64,000 bases of DNA from an uncultured Lachnospiraceae bacterium (GTDB lineage Bacteria; Bacillota; Clostridia; Lachnospirales; Lachnospiraceae), in NCBI GenBank assembly GCA_944383765.1, contig CALWQT010000015.1, positions 1 through 64,000 on the forward strand. Reading direction: 5' to 3'. This document shows, piece after piece, positions 8,899 to 18,366 of the stretch. The first letter of the stretch is position 1, and every line of letters starts with the position of its first letter. The notes beneath the pieces are model-generated. The model had not been told where the DNA came from, did not search any database, and saw only the letters and a program-made list of their open reading frames with translations. A program made the position numbers and the translations under genes.

Positions 8899-9528
8899 AT
8901 GCAATCTATATTCGTACACGGTCTGGGGCAGCTGTCATCCAGCTGGCTCCCAGTACTTTCCCATCTTCCCGCCAATATACCGGCAGATTGCCCGGATCTG
9001 ACCAGTTTACTTGCATGCCAGGAAATCACTTATCCTGGTCTTTATCAGGCATTCAGTGACTACTGTGACCAGCAAAACAGCCCTCTGTATCTGTGCGGTC
9101 TCTCTCTGGGGGCAGTCTTATCGCTGAACTACACCGTAGAACATCCGCAAAAAGTAAAATCCCTGATTCTCATTGCCCCTCAATATAAAATGCCCCGGCT
9201 GCTCCTCTCTTTTCAAAATGTTATCTTTCTCCTCCTGCCGAAACGTTTTTTTCAAACTATGGGCTTTCCGAAAAAAGAGGTTCTCTCCCTGACTCGTTCT
9301 ATGAAAACGCTGGATTTCACGTCTTCTGTTTCATCTATCTCCTGCCCAGTCCTGATTCTGTGCGGAAGCAAAGATCATGCCAATCAGAAAGCTGCCAGAA
9401 CATTAGCTGCCCTCATTCCAGGTTCCCGATTTGTTCTGGCAGAATCTGCCGGCCATGAACTTAATCTTGATACGCCTGAAATGCTGGCAGCTATGATCAC
9501 TGATTTCTGGAATCTTCATCAATCGTGA
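8899..9528 (+). CDS. Alpha/beta-fold hydrolase
   Basis: A 209-residue single-domain hydrolase. The oxyanion motif HGLGQLSSSW is at the N-terminus, the nucleophile elbow is GLSLGAVLS, an acid lies in CGSKDHANQ and the catalytic His is in ESAGHELNLDTPE, so the triad is complete. AAGGAGAATCTTAT precedes the ATG. It lies 48 bases after the MFS gene and probably shares its transcript. The last ten bases overlap the end of the convergent hemZ gene. The substrate is not evident; an ester or lactone is likely for this fold. Confidence 0.88.
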   Translation: MQSIFVHGLGQLSSSWLPVLSHLPANIPADCPDLTSLLACQEITYPGLYQAFSDYCDQQNSPLYLCGLSLGAVLSLNYTVEHPQKVKSLILIAPQYKMPRLLLSFQNVIFLLLPKRFFQTMGFPKKEVLSLTRSMKTLDFTSSVSSISCPVLILCGSKDHANQKAARTLAALIPGSRFVLAESAGHELNLDTPEMLAAMITDFWNLHQS

Positions 9529-10952
9529 TCGAGTGCCTGCAGCAGCTTTTCTTTCCTTCCTATCATCTCATCTATTCTTGTAATATACTGTTCCACATCT
9601 TTTACATTTTCCGTCCGCTCCAGACGGTTTTCCGCCGGAAATACTACCTTTGTTGTGGTTCCGGCTCCACAGGCGGCAATGGTCTGCTTTTCTTCCATGA
9701 TCAGAATATTATAGATGCAGGCCTTTCCCGGAAGGGAATACCCTACATTCTCAAAATTTCCTGCCATGTTTTTCTGACGGTACAGATAATAAGGCTCCAT
9801 TCCCATCTCTCTGGCGTAAGCAGCCGTCATATCAATCATTTCCTGTGTATTGACCATCTGGAATTTTTCATATTTTTCCCATTCCAGATTGAGTCTCGCC
9901 GCCCGTTTGATCGCCAGGGAATGAACGGTAATACTGTCCGGAGACAGAGCCTTGATCTGCTCCATGGTCTCTTTCACATCTTCCATGGTTTCTCCGGGAA
10001 GCCCGATGATCAGATCCATATTGATATTATCAAATCCCAGTTCCCTGGCCAGCCGGAATTTTTCCTTCACCATTTCTACCGTATGATGTCTGCCGATCAG
10101 GTCCAGAGTTGCCTGTTTCATTGTCTGGGGATTGATGGAGATTCTGGTAATCCCGTGTTTTTTCAGCACCTTCAGTTTTTCTTCCGTAATGCTGTCCGGT
10201 CTTCCCGCTTCCACGGTAAACTCCTGTATCCGGGACAGGTCAAAACATGCTTCAACCTTTTCCAGTATCCTGTCCAGATGACCGGCAGATAAGGACGTAG
10301 GTGTGCCTCCTCCAAAATATACCGTGTCCAGTACCTTATCCTTCATACGTTTCGCCGTATATTCCAGTTCTTTCCCTAACGCCTCCAGATATTCCTCCAT
10401 ACGCTTTTCCCATTTCCCTATGGGATAAGAGGTAAATGAACAGTACAGGCAGGTGGTTGGGCAGAACGGAATGCCAACATAAAGGCTGTAACCGTCCTCA
10501 TAAGAAATGCTGGACAGAAGCCGTCTCTCCCTGTCAGCAATTTCCATACTAAGGGCAATCTTTTCTCCGCTGGTAAAATAAGTATTTCTCATATAATCCC
10601 GGATCTGTCCCTCGTTCCAGCCTTCTTCCATTTTTGTCATGGCTATTTTAGTGGGCCGGATCCCTGTCAGGGTTCCCCATGGAAGTCCTTTTCCTGTCCG
10701 TTCTTCCAGCAATTGGTACAGGTTTCTCTTAATCCTGTTTTTCGTCTCAAACCGGTCTTCATAATCCACTGGAAATCTTCTCGTCTGTCCATCTACATCC
10801 AGCAGAAAATCCCCATCTTCTCTCCGCCCCCGCACATAAAACTCCACGTCTTCCCGCTCTTCATGGGCAAAAGCCTGTCCCGGATAATATGCCATTAACA
10901 GTTCCCGGATATCCTGTTCATATCCCTGATCGCTCAATATGATTCCTATCAT
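9519..10952 (-). CDS. hemZ: Oxygen-independent coproporphyrinogen III oxidase-like radical SAM protein HemZ
   Basis: A 477-residue radical SAM enzyme. The iron-sulfur ligands are in FCPTTCLYCSF (C-x3-C-x2-C), followed by YFGGGTPTSL (SAM-binding GGE-like region) and a C-terminal HemN-type domain. The N-terminal 150 residues are the extra domain of the HemZ branch rather than HemN. HemZ enzymes of Firmicutes act in anaerobic tetrapyrrole oxidation. AGGAGATAACAG precedes the ATG. The upstream MBL-fold gene lies 3 bases away, so they are co-transcribed. Many HemN-like proteins have other roles, so the exact reaction is inferred. Confidence 0.88.
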   Translation of the reverse strand: MIGIILSDQGYEQDIRELLMAYYPGQAFAHEEREDVEFYVRGRREDGDFLLDVDGQTRRFPVDYEDRFETKNRIKRNLYQLLEERTGKGLPWGTLTGIRPTKIAMTKMEEGWNEGQIRDYMRNTYFTSGEKIALSMEIADRERRLLSSISYEDGYSLYVGIPFCPTTCLYCSFTSYPIGKWEKRMEEYLEALGKELEYTAKRMKDKVLDTVYFGGGTPTSLSAGHLDRILEKVEACFDLSRIQEFTVEAGRPDSITEEKLKVLKKHGITRISINPQTMKQATLDLIGRHHTVEMVKEKFRLARELGFDNINMDLIIGLPGETMEDVKETMEQIKALSPDSITVHSLAIKRAARLNLEWEKYEKFQMVNTQEMIDMTAAYAREMGMEPYYLYRQKNMAGNFENVGYSLPGKACIYNILIMEEKQTIAACGAGTTTKVVFPAENRLERTENVKDVEQYITRIDEMIGRKEKLLQALDHD

Positions 10953-10955
10953 CTG

Positions 10956-11600
10956 TTATCTCCTGTAAATTGCCACTGGATTGTACGTTTTTTCGTGGCC
11001 AATAGTAGTCGGGTTTCCATGTCCCGGATAAACCATGATATCTTCCGGAAGTACAAACAGTTTTTCCGCAATGGATGCTACGATCTGCTGCATATTTCCT
11101 GTGGGGAAATCGGTTCTTCCCAAAGACTCTTCAAATAAGGTATCCCCAGAAAACAGTACTCCTTCTTCCGGTTCCAGATAGCAGACAGACCCTGCTGTAT
11201 GCCCTGGAGTGGCAAGCACCTGAAACTGGAATCCAGCCAGCACAAGTATTTCCCCATCTGTTACTTCCCGGTCCGCTTTTAAGCTGACACTGGGCATTCC
11301 CAGGGCTGCAGACAGATTTTTAGAAGGGTCTGCCAGCAGATCCCTTTCCTTCTCACCGGCAATCACCGGAATCTGATATCTGCTTTTCAGCTTCTCCACT
11401 GCCATAATATGATCGCCATGACCATGGGTCAGAAGCAGGGCTTCCGGTTTGATTCCCAGTTCCAGGCACATCTGATCGATTCGGTCCGGCTGAGCTGCCG
11501 GATCGATGATTACTCCTGCTTTTGTCTTCTCATGGTATACCAGGTAACAGTTAGTCTGAACGCCCCCCAGCACCATGGTTTTTATTCTCATCTCACTCAT
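10956..11600 (-). CDS. Metallo-beta-lactamase-fold hydrolase, glyoxalase II-like
   Basis: A 214-residue MBL-fold enzyme. The metal site is complete: THGHGDHIMAV (HxHxDH), GHTAGSVC, FSGDTLF and the late VYPGHGNPTTIG. The fold and the length match the hydroxyacylglutathione hydrolase-like group that in Firmicutes acts on thioesters of unknown identity. A second in-frame ATG three codons downstream could be the start. It is co-transcribed with hemZ. Confidence 0.9.
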   Translation of the reverse strand: MSEMRIKTMVLGGVQTNCYLVYHEKTKAGVIIDPAAQPDRIDQMCLELGIKPEALLLTHGHGDHIMAVEKLKSRYQIPVIAGEKERDLLADPSKNLSAALGMPSVSLKADREVTDGEILVLAGFQFQVLATPGHTAGSVCYLEPEEGVLFSGDTLFEESLGRTDFPTGNMQQIVASIAEKLFVLPEDIMVYPGHGNPTTIGHEKTYNPVAIYRR

Positions 11601-11645
11601 CGCCTTATTCCGCCTATCCTCAAGTTTCTATTTCATTAAAATCAC

Positions 11646-11680
11646 AAAAAAGCAGAAGCCCGGCCACCCAGACTCCTGCT
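11646..11680 (-). terminator. Rho-independent terminator after rel
   Basis: On the minus strand AGCAGGAGTCTGG pairs with CCGGGCTTCTGCT (13 pairs, some G-U) around a four-base loop, then TTTTTT. It lies between rel and the MBL-fold gene. Confidence 0.8.
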
Positions 11681-11699
11681 CCGGAATGCAGAGCCGCTT

Positions 11700-13973
11700 T
11701 TATCCTGCGGTTCTCTCTATATCCAGCACACCTTCTATCATACGCAGTTTATCCACCAGCCGGTTCAGCTCCTCCACACCATGCGTATCAAATGTCACGG
11801 TGATCGTTGCAGTACCCTGCTTGTTTGTTCTGGCATTCATAGACGTAATATCAATCTGCCTCTCGGTAAATACTTTGGAAATATCCACAAACATTCCGAT
11901 CCGGTTATTGGCATAAATCTGAATCTCTGTGGAATACCTTTCATTTCCTGCATCATTTTCATCCCGCTGCCATTCTGCATCGATCAGTCTTGCTTTCTCA
12001 TCTTCCGGAAGGTTGATGATATTGATACAATCCGTCCTGTGAATGGATACCCCTCTTCCCCTGGTGACAAATCCCACGATCTCATCTCCGGGAACCGGGC
12101 TGCAGCACCTGGAAAAACGTACTGCCACATCATGGATACCTTTCACTACGATTCCACTCTTAGACTTCTTCGCCACCGGTATCCGGTTATTGTCCCCGAT
12201 TTCATTTAATATGGTATCATCGGTTACATTGAGGGCTTTTTTCTTCCTCTGCTCTTCCAGCATACGGCCCACGACCTGTCCCTCTTTCAGACCGCCGTGT
12301 CCAATGGAAGCCAGCACTGCGTCCCAGTCCCGATAGGCATAGCGACGCATGACTTTCTCCATATATTCCGGTTTGTTGATCTCCGAAAAATTAATTCCTT
12401 TTGCTTTGCAGTACTGATTGATCAGTTCCTTTCCGCGGTTGATATTATCTTCCTTCAGTTCTGACTTAAACCACTGGTTGATCTTATTCTTCGCCTGCGT
12501 ACTCTTAACGATGGACAGCCAGTCCCGGCTGGGCCCCTTGGAATTCTGAGAAGTAATGATCTCTATCCGGTCGCCATTCTGGATCACATAATCAATGGGG
12601 ACCAGTTTTCCATTGACTTTTGCGCCAACCATCTTATTTCCCACAGCGCTGTGGATGGAATACGCAAAATCTATGGGTGTGGAACCGCTGGGAAGGTTTT
12701 TTACATCTCCCGACGGGGTAAAGCAGTACACACTGTCAGAAAACAGGTCCAGGTCACTTTTTAACAAACTCAGGAATTCCTTGTTATCCGACATATCCTT
12801 CTGCCATTCCAGGATCTGCCTTAACCAGCTTAATTTTGCTTCTTCACTGCTGGCTGCAGCCTGTCCGCTGCCGCTCTCCTTATATTTCCAATGGGCTGCA
12901 ATACCATATTCCGCCGTTCTGTGCATCTCATAGGTACGGATCTGAATCTCAAACGGCCGCCCGCTGCTCCCGATCAATGTGGTATGCAGAGACTGGTACA
13001 TATTGGGCTTGGGCATGGCAATATAATCCTTAAACCTGCCCGGAATCGGCTTGTACATCTCATGAATGACTCCCAGCGCCGCATAACAGTCCTTCACCGT
13101 ATCCACAATAATACGTACCGCAAACAGATCATAAATCTGGTCCAGGGTCTTGTCCTGGTTTACCATTTTCTTATATATACTGAAAAAATGTTTGACACGT
13201 CCGTCAACTTTTGCCTCAATTCCGGCATTTTCAATATGCTCCCGCACTTCATCCACAATCTGCTGCACGAATGCTTCCCTGGAATCCTTTTTCAGGGAAA
13301 TCTTCTCTGCCAGATCATAATAAACCTCTGGTTCCAGATATTTCAGCGCCAGGTCGTCCAATTCTACCTTGATTTTTGAAATACCCAGACGATGAGCTAT
13401 GGGAGAGAAAATCTCCAGCGTCTCTCTCGCCTTTTCCTTCTGTTTTTCCGGCTTCATATATTGAAGCGTTCGCATATTATGAAGGCGGTCAGCCAGTTTG
13501 ATCAGGATTACCCGGATATCCTTCGCCATGGCAAGGAACATCTTCCTTAGATTCTCTGCCTGAATCTCCACTTTATCCATGGACCAGGAAATCTGGGTCA
13601 GCTTTGTAACCCCATCCACCAGCAAAGCTACCTCTGCCCCGAATTCTTTCTTCAGCTCATCCAGGGTCATGATCGTGTCTTCCACCACATCATGCAAAAT
13701 AGCCGCCACAATGGTTTCTTTATCCATTTCCAGATCCGCCAGGATAATGGCAACACAAAGAGGGTGAATAATATAAGGTTCACCCGATTTACGCTTCTGG
13801 TCTTTATGAGCTTCCGCCGCAATGCGATATGCCTTTTCCACCATACTGATATCATCAGATGGGTGATATCTGCGAATGCTTTTTATTAAATCCTCATACA
13901 GAACGTCCGGGCTGGTAAAATCAGCCGGAGCTTCCAGTTCCGTCTCCAATTTCATTGGTATGTGATCTGCCAT
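11700..13973 (-). CDS. rel: Bifunctional (p)ppGpp synthetase/hydrolase
   Basis: A 757-residue long RelA/SpoT homologue that makes and degrades the alarmone (p)ppGpp in the stringent response. The N-terminal HD hydrolase domain is intact (HPLCVAIILADL and HDVVEDT), so hydrolysis is expected. The synthetase domain (about 230-400) includes IQIRTYEMHRTAEYGIAAHW. The TGS domain (about 410-475), a zinc-finger-like region with RCCSPVPGDEIVG, and a C-terminal ACT domain follow. The ATG follows AAGGCGGATTTT. A single bifunctional Rel is normal for Firmicutes. Confidence 0.97.
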   Translation of the reverse strand: MADHIPMKLETELEAPADFTSPDVLYEDLIKSIRRYHPSDDISMVEKAYRIAAEAHKDQKRKSGEPYIIHPLCVAIILADLEMDKETIVAAILHDVVEDTIMTLDELKKEFGAEVALLVDGVTKLTQISWSMDKVEIQAENLRKMFLAMAKDIRVILIKLADRLHNMRTLQYMKPEKQKEKARETLEIFSPIAHRLGISKIKVELDDLALKYLEPEVYYDLAEKISLKKDSREAFVQQIVDEVREHIENAGIEAKVDGRVKHFFSIYKKMVNQDKTLDQIYDLFAVRIIVDTVKDCYAALGVIHEMYKPIPGRFKDYIAMPKPNMYQSLHTTLIGSSGRPFEIQIRTYEMHRTAEYGIAAHWKYKESGSGQAAASSEEAKLSWLRQILEWQKDMSDNKEFLSLLKSDLDLFSDSVYCFTPSGDVKNLPSGSTPIDFAYSIHSAVGNKMVGAKVNGKLVPIDYVIQNGDRIEIITSQNSKGPSRDWLSIVKSTQAKNKINQWFKSELKEDNINRGKELINQYCKAKGINFSEINKPEYMEKVMRRYAYRDWDAVLASIGHGGLKEGQVVGRMLEEQRKKKALNVTDDTILNEIGDNNRIPVAKKSKSGIVVKGIHDVAVRFSRCCSPVPGDEIVGFVTRGRGVSIHRTDCINIINLPEDEKARLIDAEWQRDENDAGNERYSTEIQIYANNRIGMFVDISKVFTERQIDITSMNARTNKQGTATITVTFDTHGVEELNRLVDKLRMIEGVLDIERTAG

Positions 13974-14060
13974 AAAATCCGCCTTCTTAAATGGTATTTA
14001 TTCCCCATTATAATTATTTTTCCGCCAAATTGCAACCCCCGCAGCTGTTCCCGAAAAGAT

Positions 14061-15335
14061 TTACATTTCTCTCATAATCTCACAGGTTCTGTCAATATCC
14101 TGATCGGTATGGGCGGCCGATACAAACATGGCCTCATACTGGGACGGTGCCACATAGATACCGTTTTCCAGCATACGCCCAAAGTATTCCGAATACGCAT
14201 TCAGATCAGAAGAAGTGGCGCTGTCATAATCCTTTACCGGACCTTCCGTGAAAAAGGCACAGAGCAAAGAACCGATCTGGTTGACCGTAACCGGAATTCC
14301 TTTTTCCCTTCCCCGCTCCCGGAGCGCCTCTGCCAGTTTTTCCGCTTTCGCTGCGATCTGTCCGTAGTACTCCTGATGGTCTTTCAGAATCTTTAAGGTT
14401 TCAATACCGGCAGTGGTGGCAATGGGATTACCGGAAAGAGTACCAGCCTGATAAACCGGTCCCACCGGGGAAACCATATCCATGATTTCTTTCTTTCCAC
14501 CGTAAGCTGCCATAGGCATACCGCCTCCTACGATTTTTCCCATGGTAGTCATATCCGGGCGGATTCCGAAAAATCCCTGGGCACCTCCATAGCTAAGCCG
14601 GAAACCGGTGATCACCTCGTCAAAAATCAGCAGAGAGCCATATTGTTCTGTGATTGCTCTTAAAAATTCCAAAAATCCCGGTTCCGGAAGCACAACTCCC
14701 ATATTGGCAGCCACCGGCTCCACAATAATGGCAGCCACCTGCTCTCCATAGGCTTTCATCAGTTCCTCCACTGACTCCCTGTCATTATAAAGAGCCACCA
14801 ATGTACTGTGGGTGTATCCTGCAGGAACACCGCTGCTATCAGGAACCGCCGTTGTCAGAGCTGCCGAACCGGCTTTTACCAGCAATCCGTCAGAATGGCC
14901 ATGATAATTTCCTTTAAACTTGATAATATAATCTCTTCCCGTATATCCCCTGGCTGTACGGATTGCACTCATAACCGCTTCCGTACCGGAACTTACCAGA
15001 CGTACTTTCTCTACTGACGGAAGGGCGTCGCATATCATATCTGCCAGAATCAGTTCATTTTCTGTAGGAGCTCCGTAAGTCAGCCCTTTTTCACAGGCTT
15101 TTTTGACAGCTTCAATCACCTGGGGGTGGGCATGGCCTAAAATTCCCGGTCCCCAGGAGCATACATAATCGATATATTCATTTCCGTCCACGTCCACGAT
15201 CCTGCTGCCTTTCCCATGGTCAATGAACAGAGGAGTCCTTCCCACAGACCGGAACGCCCGCACCGGACTGTTCACTCCACCCGGTATTTTTTCCAATGAC
15301 ATCTCAAATAATTGCTGTGATCTTTCTGTTTTCAT
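14061..15335 (-). CDS. hemL: Glutamate-1-semialdehyde 2,1-aminomutase
   Basis: A 424-residue class III aminotransferase-fold enzyme that turns glutamate-1-semialdehyde into 5-aminolevulinate, the first committed tetrapyrrole precursor of the C5 pathway. It has GGVNSPVRAF at the N-terminus, the PLP-phosphate residues in SSGTEAVMSAIR, FDEVITGFR, and the PLP lysine in TMGKIVGGGMPM; YQAGTLSGNP is the family's gatekeeping loop. GAGGAAACAAT precedes the ATG. It is the last gene of the cobalamin operon, 18 bases after cbiC, so 5-aminolevulinate supply is linked to cobalamin synthesis. Confidence 0.97.
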   Translation of the reverse strand: MKTERSQQLFEMSLEKIPGGVNSPVRAFRSVGRTPLFIDHGKGSRIVDVDGNEYIDYVCSWGPGILGHAHPQVIEAVKKACEKGLTYGAPTENELILADMICDALPSVEKVRLVSSGTEAVMSAIRTARGYTGRDYIIKFKGNYHGHSDGLLVKAGSAALTTAVPDSSGVPAGYTHSTLVALYNDRESVEELMKAYGEQVAAIIVEPVAANMGVVLPEPGFLEFLRAITEQYGSLLIFDEVITGFRLSYGGAQGFFGIRPDMTTMGKIVGGGMPMAAYGGKKEIMDMVSPVGPVYQAGTLSGNPIATTAGIETLKILKDHQEYYGQIAAKAEKLAEALRERGREKGIPVTVNQIGSLLCAFFTEGPVKDYDSATSSDLNAYSEYFGRMLENGIYVAPSQYEAMFVSAAHTDQDIDRTCEIMREM

Positions 15336-15353
15336 ATTGTTTCCTCGATTCTT

Positions 15354-15971
15354 TTATTCCTGACGGTAAACCTGATATAACAAAGCGTTACAGATGGCAG
15401 CCGCAATATTGCTGCCGCCTTTCCTGCCCCTGGCCACAATATGGGGCACAGGAGAAGACAGGATCAGTTCCTTTGACTCCACCACATTCACAAATCCTAC
15501 CGGTACGCCAATGACCAGTTCCGGAAAAAATTCTCCCGCTTCCATCATTTCATGAAGCCGCAGCAAAGCAGTGGGCGCATTCCCCACTGCCAGGATTACT
15601 GGTTCTCCAAGAGCTGCCGCCTTCTCCATACATACGGCAGCTCTGGTGATTCCTCTGTTTTTCGCTTCCCTGGCCACCTCTTCATCTGCCATGAAGCAGC
15701 GGATCTGTACTCCAAGAGCTGCCGCAGATGCCTTGTTGATCCCTGCCGCTGCCATGGAAGTATCCGTCACGATAGTCGTTCCCCGTTTTAATGCTTCCAG
15801 TCCCCGCTGCACAGCCCCGGGAGAAAATACCAGGTTATCTGCATAATCAAAATCTGCCGATGTATGGATACACCGTTTTACAATCACCATCTCTTCCGGA
15901 GGCCATCTACGCTCCCCCAGTTCTCTTTCTATGATCGCCATACTTCTGTCTTCTATTTCCTGCGGTTTCAT
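15354..15971 (-). CDS. cbiC: Cobalt-precorrin-8 methylmutase
   Basis: A 205-residue enzyme that moves a methyl group from C11 to C12 of cobalt-precorrin-8 to give cobyrinate. The catalytic His lies in HTSADFDYADNL, and VGVPVGFVNVVESKE and HIVARGRKGGSNIAAAI are the conserved product-binding segments. The start is set at the ATG preceded by GGGAGGACAGG, six codons inside the longest frame. It overlaps neither neighbour: cbiP is upstream with a gap of about 24 bases and hemL downstream. Confidence 0.96.
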   Translation of the reverse strand: MKPQEIEDRSMAIIERELGERRWPPEEMVIVKRCIHTSADFDYADNLVFSPGAVQRGLEALKRGTTIVTDTSMAAAGINKASAAALGVQIRCFMADEEVAREAKNRGITRAAVCMEKAAALGEPVILAVGNAPTALLRLHEMMEAGEFFPELVIGVPVGFVNVVESKELILSSPVPHIVARGRKGGSNIAAAICNALLYQVYRQE

Positions 15972-15995
15972 CCTGTCCTCCCATACCATCTGCTG

Positions 15996-17513
15996 TCAGA
16001 TTCCCCTGTCCAGAATTTCATATATTTTCTTTATGTCCAGAGAATTTCTTACCAGATCTGCCAGACGGTCATATTGTTCTTCTTTATACTGTTTCCAGTC
16101 ATGGTAAGGCTGTACCTGGGCTTCCGGCTCCGTTTCCGCCCGTTTTCTTTCCTTTAACTGGGCAACAAAATGTTCTGCGATTCCGGGAGCGTCAAAAAAG
16201 CCATGAAGATATGTACCGATCACCGTTCCTTTCCTGTTTCCCAAGCCAATGACTGGACGGCCTTCTTCTTCCTTTCTGACTGTTTCCACACAGTCTCCCA
16301 GATTTCTGGTAATACCCATATGGATTTCATAACCTTCCACCATCATACCGCCCATTTTCTCCCAACCCGGTATGCCGCTGCTCAGCCTGGCTTTTGCCTG
16401 GGTGCGCACTTTTTCCCTGGAAAATACGGTTTTGGTATCCAAAAGTCCCAGACCTTCCATGGTTCCCTTATTTTCCACACCATAAGGATCACTCAGACGC
16501 TTGCCCAGCATCTGAAATCCTCCGCAGATACCCACTACCGGAATATCCAGTTCCGATAATTCGGTAATGCGGTCTGCCAGTCCATTGTCTTTCATCCATT
16601 TCAGATCTGACATAGTATTCTTCGTACCGGGAATGATCACCACATCAGGCATTCCCATTTCATCAGCTGCCTCCACATAACGTACCGAAACGTCTTCCAG
16701 CCGTTCCAGTACATCAAAATCTGTAAAATTCGACAGATGGGGAAGACGGATCACCACAATATCCGTTCCTGCTCCTTTTTCCTTCTGATTCAGGCGGTCT
16801 GCCAGGCTGTCCTCCTCCTCAATGTCTACCTCCGTCATCGGCACTACGCCTACTACCGGAATATCCACCAGCTTTTCCATCATCTCCAGGCCCGGTTTCA
16901 GCAATTCCAGGTCTCCCCGGAATTTATTGATGATGATTCCCTTGATCAGTGCCTGCTCCTCTTCCTCCAGCAGCTTCACGGTACCAAACAGAGATGCGAA
17001 CACACCTCCCCGGTCAATATCGCCAACCAGAAGTACCGGAGCCTTCGCCAGCTTCGCAATCCCCATATTGGCCAGGTCATTTTCCTTCAGATTGATTTCT
17101 GCAGGACTTCCTGCGCCTTCGATCACAATAATATCAAACTGCTGCTCCAGTTTTTTCAGGGCTGCTTTCACCACAGGAATCAGTTCCTGTCTTTTATGGA
17201 AATATTCCTCTGCTGAATAGTTGCCCAGAATCTCTCCATTCACGATCACCTGGCTTCCCGTATCGCTGCTGGGCTTGAGTAAAATAGGATTCATCTCCAC
17301 CATAGGCTCTGTTCCGGCAGCCTCTGCCTGAACCACCTGGGCACGTCCCATTTCCAAGCCATCCGACGTCACATAGGAATTCAGCGCCATATTCTGGGCC
17401 TTGAACGGAGCCACCCGATATCCGTCCTGTTTAAACATGCGGCATAAACCTGCTGTAATAAAACTTTTCCCTGCATTTGACATTGTGCCCTGCACCATGA
17501 TCACTTTTGCCAT
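15996..17513 (-). CDS. cbiP: Adenosyl-cobyric acid synthase (glutamine-hydrolysing)
   Basis: A 505-residue amidotransferase that amidates four carboxylates of adenosyl-cobyrinate diamide. The N-terminal dethiobiotin-synthetase-like ATPase domain begins VQGTMSNAGKSFITAGLCR, a P-loop with GKS/T, and contains APFKAQNMALNS and VIEGAGSPAEINL. The C-terminal class I glutaminase-like domain has the nucleophile Cys in GICGGFQMLG and the His in YLHGFFD. GGGAGGAAAGAAG precedes the ATG. Length and domain order are normal. Confidence 0.97.
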   Translation of the reverse strand: MAKVIMVQGTMSNAGKSFITAGLCRMFKQDGYRVAPFKAQNMALNSYVTSDGLEMGRAQVVQAEAAGTEPMVEMNPILLKPSSDTGSQVIVNGEILGNYSAEEYFHKRQELIPVVKAALKKLEQQFDIIVIEGAGSPAEINLKENDLANMGIAKLAKAPVLLVGDIDRGGVFASLFGTVKLLEEEEQALIKGIIINKFRGDLELLKPGLEMMEKLVDIPVVGVVPMTEVDIEEEDSLADRLNQKEKGAGTDIVVIRLPHLSNFTDFDVLERLEDVSVRYVEAADEMGMPDVVIIPGTKNTMSDLKWMKDNGLADRITELSELDIPVVGICGGFQMLGKRLSDPYGVENKGTMEGLGLLDTKTVFSREKVRTQAKARLSSGIPGWEKMGGMMVEGYEIHMGITRNLGDCVETVRKEEEGRPVIGLGNRKGTVIGTYLHGFFDAPGIAEHFVAQLKERKRAETEPEAQVQPYHDWKQYKEEQYDRLADLVRNSLDIKKIYEILDRGI

Positions 17514-17611
17514 TCTTCTTTCCTCCCCTTCTTTACGGCCCTGTCCGGGGTCCTGTTCTCCTTCTCTTTTCAGTATATCATCGAACCGTCCGTCCTACAA
17601 CTGTCGTTCCC

Positions 17612-18364
17612 TCAGTCTGATGCCTTCCGGAATCCATGGCTGAAAGTTTTATCATACAGCCTGGATAGCTCATATTCATCTCCCAGAAAATCTCCCACAG
17701 CAATCAAAGCCGTCTTTCCAATTCCTGCCTGCTCCGTTTTTTCCCCGATATCTGCCAGGGTCCCTCTGATAATTTTCTGGTCTTCCCAGGAAGCTTTGTA
17801 TATCACCGCAGCCGGCGTCCCGATCCCATAGGCTGGCGCCAGCTTCTTTGCCACTTCCCTGATCTGTCCCACGCTTAAAAAAATCAGCATAGTGGCACGA
17901 TGACATGCCAGTTCTTCCAGGCTTTCTGTTTCCGGCATAGGTGTCCTTCCTGCCATCCTGGTGAGGATCACGGTCTGACTCACACCTGGAAGTGTATATT
18001 CCTTTTTCATGGCGGCAGCTGCTGCCAGAAAAGAACTCACACCTGGAACCACATCATAGGAAATGCCTTTTTCTTCCAGAATATCCATCTGCTCCCTATG
18101 GGCGCCATACACAGACGGGTCTCCCGTATGCAGCCTGACCGTATTCTTTCCTGCCGTTTCCGCCTGTTCCATCACTTCCACCACTTCTTCCAGAGTCATT
18201 CCTGCACTGTTATAAATCTCTGCCTCTGGTTTCGCATAACAAAGGATTTCCGGATTCACCAGGGACCCTGCATAAATGATCACATCGGCCTCTTCCAGAT
18301 ACCTTTTTCCCTTTACCGTGATCAGTTCCGGGTCACCCGGACCTGCTCCTATAAAATGTACCAT
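17612..18364 (-). CDS. cbiF: Cobalt-precorrin-4 C11-methyltransferase
   Basis: A 250-residue tetrapyrrole methyltransferase that methylates C11 of cobalt-precorrin-4 using SAM. It starts with the glycine loop VHFIGAGPGDPELITVKG and has the family's LHTGDPSVYGAHREQM and YDVVPGVSSFLAAAA motifs; the later LTRMAGRTPMPE belongs to the CobM/CbiF branch. It begins two bases after the stop of the fused cbiH-cbiK gene with AAAGGCGC in that gene's tail as ribosome binding site. A gap of about 100 bases with nothing recognisable separates it from cbiP. Confidence 0.96.
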   Translation of the reverse strand: MVHFIGAGPGDPELITVKGKRYLEEADVIIYAGSLVNPEILCYAKPEAEIYNSAGMTLEEVVEVMEQAETAGKNTVRLHTGDPSVYGAHREQMDILEEKGISYDVVPGVSSFLAAAAAMKKEYTLPGVSQTVILTRMAGRTPMPETESLEELACHRATMLIFLSVGQIREVAKKLAPAYGIGTPAAVIYKASWEDQKIIRGTLADIGEKTEQAGIGKTALIAVGDFLGDEYELSRLYDKTFSHGFRKASD

Positions 18365-18366
18365 AA